From contig JADJSZ010000002.1 of assembly GCA_016711405.1 (NCBI GenBank), positions 62,001-126,000 on the forward strand: DNA of 64,000 nt. The letters run 5' to 3'. The DNA is from Candidatus Hadersleviella danica. Lineage in GTDB: Bacteria; Chloroflexota; Anaerolineae; Promineifilales; Promineifilaceae. Positions 58,609-64,000 of this stretch are shown one piece after another. How positions within the stretch are numbered: the first letter of the stretch is position 1; every line of letters starts with the position of its first letter. Made by a program: the position numbers and the translations under genes. Under the pieces are notes generated by a model. That model did not search any database. It saw only the letters and a program-made list of their open reading frames with translations, and was not told where the DNA came from.

Positions 58609-59166
58609 CTAAACCCGTGTCGAGTAGGTTCCTTCGGTCGTGTTGACGCGAATGGTATCGCCTGTGTTGACAAAGAGGGGGGTGCGCACGCGCAAGCCCG
58701 TTTCGGTGATGACCTCTTTGGTTGCGCCCGAGGCGGTATCGCCTGCCACAGCATTTTCCGATTCCACCACCAACAAATCCATCGTTTGGGGGAGGGCGTA
58801 ATCCACTACTTCGGTATCATAAAAGAGCAATTCTAGCTCCATTGATTCCTTGAGGTAGTTTTTGTGGTCTTCGAGGAGGGCATGGGTCACTAAGACTTGC
58901 TCGTAGGTGGCCACGTCCATGAACACGTAAAATGTGCCATCATCGTACAAGTATTGCATGGCCCGCTTTTCGATGCGGATGTCCTCGACTCGGTCGCCCG
59001 AGGTGAAGGTGATTTGCAGGTTGGCACCTGTGCGCACATTGCGAACGGTGACGCGAATGGTGGCCTTGCCACGGCCGGGTTTGTTGTGGCTATATTCCAG
59101 CACACGATACAGGTTGTTGTCGTGCAGGAAAGTAATGCCACGGCGCAATTGATTGACATCAATCAT
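58609..59166 (-). CDS. efp: Elongation factor P
   Basis: 185 residues, the three-domain EF-P that rescues ribosomes stalled on polyproline. N-terminal KOW-like domain with the tip loop HNKPGRGKATIRV; EKRAMQYLYDDGTFYVFMD in the middle; the C-terminal S1-like domain ends VNTGDTIRVNTTEGTYSTRV. ATG start (MIDVNQLRRG). The many Pro-rich linkers in this window would need it. Confidence 0.95.
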   Translation of the reverse strand: MIDVNQLRRGITFLHDNNLYRVLEYSHNKPGRGKATIRVTVRNVRTGANLQITFTSGDRVEDIRIEKRAMQYLYDDGTFYVFMDVATYEQVLVTHALLEDHKNYLKESMELELLFYDTEVVDYALPQTMDLLVVESENAVAGDTASGATKEVITETGLRVRTPLFVNTGDTIRVNTTEGTYSTRV

Positions 59167-59222
59167 GGTGGTTGATTCTCCTATGGATAGATTTTCAGGT
59201 GAAGGTGGGGGGCTGGCGGTGT

Positions 59223-59399
59223 TTATTCAGCGGTGAAAGGGTCGGGTTGGGAGCGGCGTTGCCACCAGAGGGTAACGGCCGTTAACCCCATCAGCAACAG
59301 CAACCCCGCCATAAACCAAATCATATCGTTTAAGGAGGTGGCACTGCTGATGCTAAATTCTCCTAAATCAATGGCGGACGGTTCTAAGCCTTTCATCAT
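59223..59399 (-). CDS. Single-helix small membrane protein
   Basis: 58 residues: an acidic start (MKGLEPSAIDLGEFSISS), one helix (MIWFMAGLLLLMGLTAVTLWW) and a basic end (QRRSQPDPFTAE). AGAGG lies five bases before the second ATG at 59396, which is the likelier start. It sits 57 bases upstream of efp on the same strand and may be co-transcribed. No family recognised. Confidence 0.6.
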   Translation of the reverse strand: MMKGLEPSAIDLGEFSISSATSLNDMIWFMAGLLLLMGLTAVTLWWQRRSQPDPFTAE

Positions 59400-59469
59400 A
59401 ACCTCTTGGCCAACGGTTGCAGTTTACCACAATTAGGGCAGAATTGCATTTGGCCTTCGTCATTTGTCA

Positions 59470-59522
59470 TTGGCTCAACATTTTCAACAACCACGTAAAA
59501 GCTGACTAGCTGACTAGCTGAG
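59470..59522. repeat. AGCTGACTAGCTGACTAGCT repeat
   Basis: Tandem units GCTGACTA and CTGAGAG just before ridA. Confidence 0.55.
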
Positions 59523-59530
59523 AGCTACCT

Positions 59531-59929
59531 ATGAATAAAGAAGTGATTGCGACTGAACAGGCCCCCAAAGCGGTTGGCCCTTACTCCCAAGCGATTCGGG
59601 TGGGAGATTTGATTTACACCTCGGGTCAGATTGGCCTTGACCCAGCCACGGGCAAGTTGGTGGCGGGGGCAGATGCGGCCGAGACGATTCAACTGCAAAC
59701 GACGCAGGTGTTGCGGAATTTGACGGCCGTGCTGGAAGCGGCCGACAGTAGCCTGCACCACGTCGTCAAAACCACCGTCTTCCTCGAATCCATGAGCGAT
59801 TACGCGGCCGTGAACGTCATCTACGCCCAATTTTTTGGCGAAACCCCACCCGCCCGCTCGGCCGTGGCCGTGGCTGGCCTCCCCTTGGGCGCAAAAGTAG
59901 AAATTGAAGCGGTGGCGATACTGAAATAA
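59531..59929 (+). CDS. ridA: RidA family enamine/imine deaminase
   Basis: 132 residues, full length. It hydrolyses reactive 2-aminoacrylate-type intermediates of PLP enzymes. Landmarks: PKAVGPYSQAIRVGDLIYTSGQIGLDPATG, HHVVKTTVFLESMSDYAAVN, and the signature PARSAVAVAGLPLGAKVEIEAVA with the conserved Arg and Glu. It has its own leader; useful in a cell with MetY-type PLP chemistry. Confidence 0.95.
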   Translation: MNKEVIATEQAPKAVGPYSQAIRVGDLIYTSGQIGLDPATGKLVAGADAAETIQLQTTQVLRNLTAVLEAADSSLHHVVKTTVFLESMSDYAAVNVIYAQFFGETPPARSAVAVAGLPLGAKVEIEAVAILK

Positions 59930-60034
59930 TGGGTTATTGGTTATTCGTTACTGGTTATTTATGGTTGGTTAAAGGAAGAACTGAAACACACCAGCCACCA
60001 GCAACCAATAACGACTAACGACTAACGAGTAACA
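59930..60034. repeat. Inverted GTTATTGG heptamer cluster
   Basis: GGGTTATTGGTTATTCGTTAC faces CCAATAACGACTAACGACTAACG, with a 30-base non-repeat centre. Spacer before the response regulator. Confidence 0.7.
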
Positions 60035-60037
60035 CCT

Positions 60038-60745
60038 GTGGCCAACGAACGTATTTTGGTGGTAGATGATGAGGCGAATATCCGCGACTTGGCCAGTTTG
60101 TATCTGGAACAAGCGGGGTATGTGGTGGAGAGCGCGGCCGACGGCCGTCAGGCTCTCGACAAAATCGCCCAAAACGTGCCCGATTTAGTCGTGCTCGATT
60201 TAATGTTACCCGTGGTGGATGGCTGGGAGGTGTGCCGCAAGGTGCGGGCGGAGTATGAGGCCACGGCCGTGCTGATGCTGACGGCGCGGGACGACGATAT
60301 AGACAAAATTGTGGGGCTGGAAATGGGCGCGGACGATTACATGACCAAGCCCTTTAACCCGCGTGAGTTGGTGGCGCGGGTGCGAGCCATTTTGCGCCGG
60401 GCGACGGCCGTGCCCACGGCCGCTGGGGTGGGGGATGTGCGCCAACTCGGCCGTCTCCAGCTCAGCCCCGCCAGCCGAGAAGTGATGGTCAATGGCCAGC
60501 GCGTGCCCCTCCGCGCCAAAGAGTTCGATTTGCTCCTGACCCTGCTCGACCACGCCAACCAAGTCCTCTCCCGCGACCAATTGCTCGATTTGGTGTGGGG
60601 GTACGAGTATTACGGCAACACCCGCACGGTAGATGTCCATGTCGCCCATCTGCGCGAAAAACTGACCGATAGCGAGTTGCACATCGAAACAGTTTGGGGC
60701 ATGGGGTATAAGCTGAGAGGAGGGGGGGGAGCCACCCGCCGCTAA
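60038..60745 (+). CDS. OmpR/PhoB-family response regulator
   Basis: 235 residues from a GTG. The receiver has ILVVDDEAN, phospho-Asp in VVLDLMLPVVDG, Thr in LMLTARDDD and Lys in MTKPFNP. The winged helix (about 135-225) has LSRDQLLDLVWGYEYYGNTRTVDVHVAHLREKL. The Gly-rich end (RGGGGATRR) is unusual but short. No kinase is adjacent, so it is an orphan here. Confidence 0.93.
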   Translation: MANERILVVDDEANIRDLASLYLEQAGYVVESAADGRQALDKIAQNVPDLVVLDLMLPVVDGWEVCRKVRAEYEATAVLMLTARDDDIDKIVGLEMGADDYMTKPFNPRELVARVRAILRRATAVPTAAGVGDVRQLGRLQLSPASREVMVNGQRVPLRAKEFDLLLTLLDHANQVLSRDQLLDLVWGYEYYGNTRTVDVHVAHLREKLTDSELHIETVWGMGYKLRGGGGATRR

Positions 60746-60817
60746 AGGGGGGGAGAAATAGAGGGTGGGAGATTGTTCACGGCGCACCCTAGCCTCTCTT
60801 AGCGAACGCCACACGTT

Positions 60818-62428
60818 TCAACACCTCAATCCTCCTCTCTTACTCCCCTCCTCTTCCTTCCGCAAGTGGAGCAACACGGCCGACAACACGGCCATCCCCC
60901 CTACCAACAACCAATTCTGCACCGTCAGCCGCCGCTCGATGCGCTCGAGGCGGCGTTCGCTGATGGGATTGCTGGTTTGCACCCGCAAACGGCCGTTTTC
61001 GGCCGCCCGCAACACCCGTTGCAGTTGGGCGGGCATCCCCAAATAGGGGCGCACCGTATCAACCAAGCGGAGCAACGATTCGCGGCTCAGTTCAAACTGC
61101 GGCCGTTGCGCGTTAAACATCTCCAAGCCATACCGCTCAATCTGATACCACGGATTCACCTCGGGGTAGAGAGCCGAGGCGATGCCCGAGAGAATGCCAA
61201 GGGCACGGCCGAGGTAGATAAAATCTTGCGGGATTTGGAAGGGAAAATCGAACAAAATATCCCGAAACTCCTGCCCAATTTGTTGGATTTCGGCGGGGTC
61301 GGGGTTGCTCAATTCGCGCAAATTGCGCCCTTCCAGCCGCTCCATCAACACCGCTTGCGCTTGGATAATGCGTTCCAAATCGCTCCCCGGCAGGAAAAAG
61401 CCCATGCGGTCATAGGCGTTAATCACGGCGCGGGCATCGTTTTGGACAACGCCAATCAGCACTTGGCTCAAATTGGTTCGCAAATCATCGGGGATGCGGC
61501 CGACCATCCCAAAATCAATGAAGATGATTTGGAACGGCCGTACCCGCCCCTCGGCCAACTCCTCCTCGTCTAGCGGCTGGCCCACAGGGCGAATAAAAAT
61601 GTTGCCGGGGTGCGGGTCGGCGTGGAAAAAGCCCTGTTTGAACAGTTGGTACAGGTACACCTCGATGAGCAGTTCTGCCACCGCATGGGTATCTATCCCC
61701 GCCGCCTTAATTTTTTCAACCTCGTTAATTTTGGGGTTTTCGACGTTTTCCAGCACCACCACGCGGGGGGTGCAAAGCTCCTCATACACCTTGGGAATGT
61801 AGACCCGTGGCTCGTGGGCGAACATTTTGGCGAACTTTTGGGCGTGGAACACCTCCGCCTCGTAGTCCAATTCCTCCCACAGGGTGCGGGCAAATTCCTC
61901 GAGCAGGGCGGGTATATCGGCGCGGCGGCGGATGGGGCGATAGCGCATGACCCACGGGGCGATGGCGCGTAACGCGGCCAAATCGGTGTGGACAATGGTG
62001 GCGATGTTCGGCCGTTGCACCTTCAGCACCACCGCTTGCCCTGTCGTGAGGGTGGCGCGAACCGTTTGGCCGAGGGAGGCGGCGGCCAACGGCTCGAACT
62101 CGACATGGGCAAAGTGGGTGGTTAAATCGGGGTATTCGCGGCGCAGGATGGTTTCGAGGTCGGCCGCACTGATGGCGGGCACTTCATCTTGCAACCCTTG
62201 CAATTCTTGGGTGATTTCGGGGGGGAGTACGTCGACGCGGGCGCTGAGGAATTGGCCCAGTTTGATGAGCACCCCGCCCATTTCGATGGCGAGGTAGCGG
62301 AAGTTCCGCGCCATTTGGCGGAACCGGCGCGGCCGACTGCGCCGAATGGCATGGCCGACAAAGGGGATGCGGCCGAGGGTAATATCTACAAAGGCGAGTT
62401 GGATAATAATGGCCGCAAAAAAGCGCAC
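60818..62428 (-). CDS. UbiB/ABC1-family atypical kinase
   Basis: 536 residues. Landmarks: KLGQFLSARVDVLPPEITQELQGLQDEVP (the KxGQ helix unique to the family), AAASLGQTVRATLTTGQAVVLKVQRPN (Ala-rich loop and Lys), ELDYEAEVFHAQKF, and FHADPHPGNIFIR plus IFIDFGMVGRIP (catalytic and metal Asp). Two helices near the C-terminus (LLVGGMAVLSAVLL) anchor it. Members are ATPases needed for quinone or other lipid metabolism. It starts 38 bases downstream of the radical SAM gene, same strand. Confidence 0.92.
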   Translation of the reverse strand: MRFFAAIIIQLAFVDITLGRIPFVGHAIRRSRPRRFRQMARNFRYLAIEMGGVLIKLGQFLSARVDVLPPEITQELQGLQDEVPAISAADLETILRREYPDLTTHFAHVEFEPLAAASLGQTVRATLTTGQAVVLKVQRPNIATIVHTDLAALRAIAPWVMRYRPIRRRADIPALLEEFARTLWEELDYEAEVFHAQKFAKMFAHEPRVYIPKVYEELCTPRVVVLENVENPKINEVEKIKAAGIDTHAVAELLIEVYLYQLFKQGFFHADPHPGNIFIRPVGQPLDEEELAEGRVRPFQIIFIDFGMVGRIPDDLRTNLSQVLIGVVQNDARAVINAYDRMGFFLPGSDLERIIQAQAVLMERLEGRNLRELSNPDPAEIQQIGQEFRDILFDFPFQIPQDFIYLGRALGILSGIASALYPEVNPWYQIERYGLEMFNAQRPQFELSRESLLRLVDTVRPYLGMPAQLQRVLRAAENGRLRVQTSNPISERRLERIERRLTVQNWLLVGGMAVLSAVLLHLRKEEEGSKRGGLRC

Positions 62429-62465
62429 GATGCGCCAATAACAGCACTCAGCACTTTCTACTTAA

Positions 62466-63866
<1,401 letters not shown>

Positions 63867-63867
63867 A

Positions 63868-63985
63868 GTAGCCTATCAGTCTATCAGTCGGTCAGCTTGT
63901 CCGCCGACCCATCTGGTAGGGTAAAGGTATCGTCAATGGCGCATCCATTCATAATTCACCATTAACTGTTCACAATTCACAATTA
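63868..63985. repeat. Heptamer spacer (TATCAGTC and TTCACAA units)
   Basis: TAGCCTATCAGTCTATCAGTCGG units, then TTCATAATTCACCATTAACTG and TTCACAATTCACAATTAG units, the mirror family of 66-165. No gene is seen to the window end. Confidence 0.65.
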
Positions 63986-64000
63986 GAGCGGCCGTCGGCC

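Overview
Likely organism: a Chloroflexota bacterium, probably of the Anaerolineae type. This is an inference from gene style and content (ThrE-type exporter, MetX-MetW-MetY under a SAM riboswitch, a Ser/Thr kinase with a PQQ propeller, an LprG-like lipoprotein beside an MFS pump, FtsZ/FtsK, PlsY), not from a marker gene; no rRNA, tRNA, CRISPR array, prophage or insertion sequence was seen. The window is ordinary chromosome with an unusual sequence texture.

Two features dominate that texture. First, the palindrome CGGCCG, most often as ACGGCCGT, recurs several times per kilobase in genes, spacers and terminators, like the HIP1 palindrome of cyanobacteria. Second, most gaps between genes are filled with degenerate short tandem repeats, mostly 7-base units, in about a dozen families, often as inverted pairs. 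They also run into genes: one cluster splits mutL so that loss of exactly one 7-base unit would restore the frame, two clusters interrupt a membrane glycosyltransferase, and one encodes the C-terminus of endonuclease III.

Layout. 0-6 kb (minus): hybrid receiver-histidine kinase, a membrane protein of unknown role and a broken GT39-like glycosyltransferase. 6-11.5 kb (plus): mutL, ThrE-type exporter, a gap with eight DnaA-box-like 9-mers (candidate oriC or DnaA-binding locus), and a vanadium haloperoxidase-like lipoprotein. 11.5-18.4 kb (minus): DUF2071 protein, endonuclease III, two unknown genes, then the methionine genes metY-metX-metW behind a SAM-I riboswitch and terminator. 18.5-24.9 kb: DUF427, DUF2752 and small membrane proteins, plsY, a JAMM peptidase, pgi, a methyltransferase, a probable small RNA and an amidinotransferase. 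25-31.9 kb: a decayed VapBC pair, a truncated AlbA-type regulator, a GAF histidine kinase and a cyclase with a degenerate receiver. 32-34.3 kb: MFS pump and LprG-like lipoprotein. 34.6-43.7 kb: Ser/Thr kinase, PP2C phosphatase, VWA protein and FHA protein in a row, then a response regulator and a Rel/SpoT protein whose synthetase half looks degenerate. 43.9-47.1 kb: YceI lipoprotein, decayed phytoene-desaturase-like gene, renalase-like oxidase. 47.4-52.3 kb (minus): ftsZ, an excisionase-like HTH protein, ynfA, ftsK. 53-55.7 kb: a PIN toxin-antitoxin pair and a GMC oxidoreductase. 56-58.5 kb: ArsR regulator and Zn/Cd/Pb ATPase. 58.6-64 kb: efp, a tiny membrane protein, ridA, a response regulator, a UbiB-family kinase and a B12-binding radical SAM protein.

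Caution: several genes carry single-base frameshifts, mostly in C or G runs (rel, ynfA, DUF2752, JAMM, vapB, crtI-like). The pattern suggests residual assembly error at homopolymers at least as much as true pseudogenes; the 7-base and large-deletion events are less easily explained that way.
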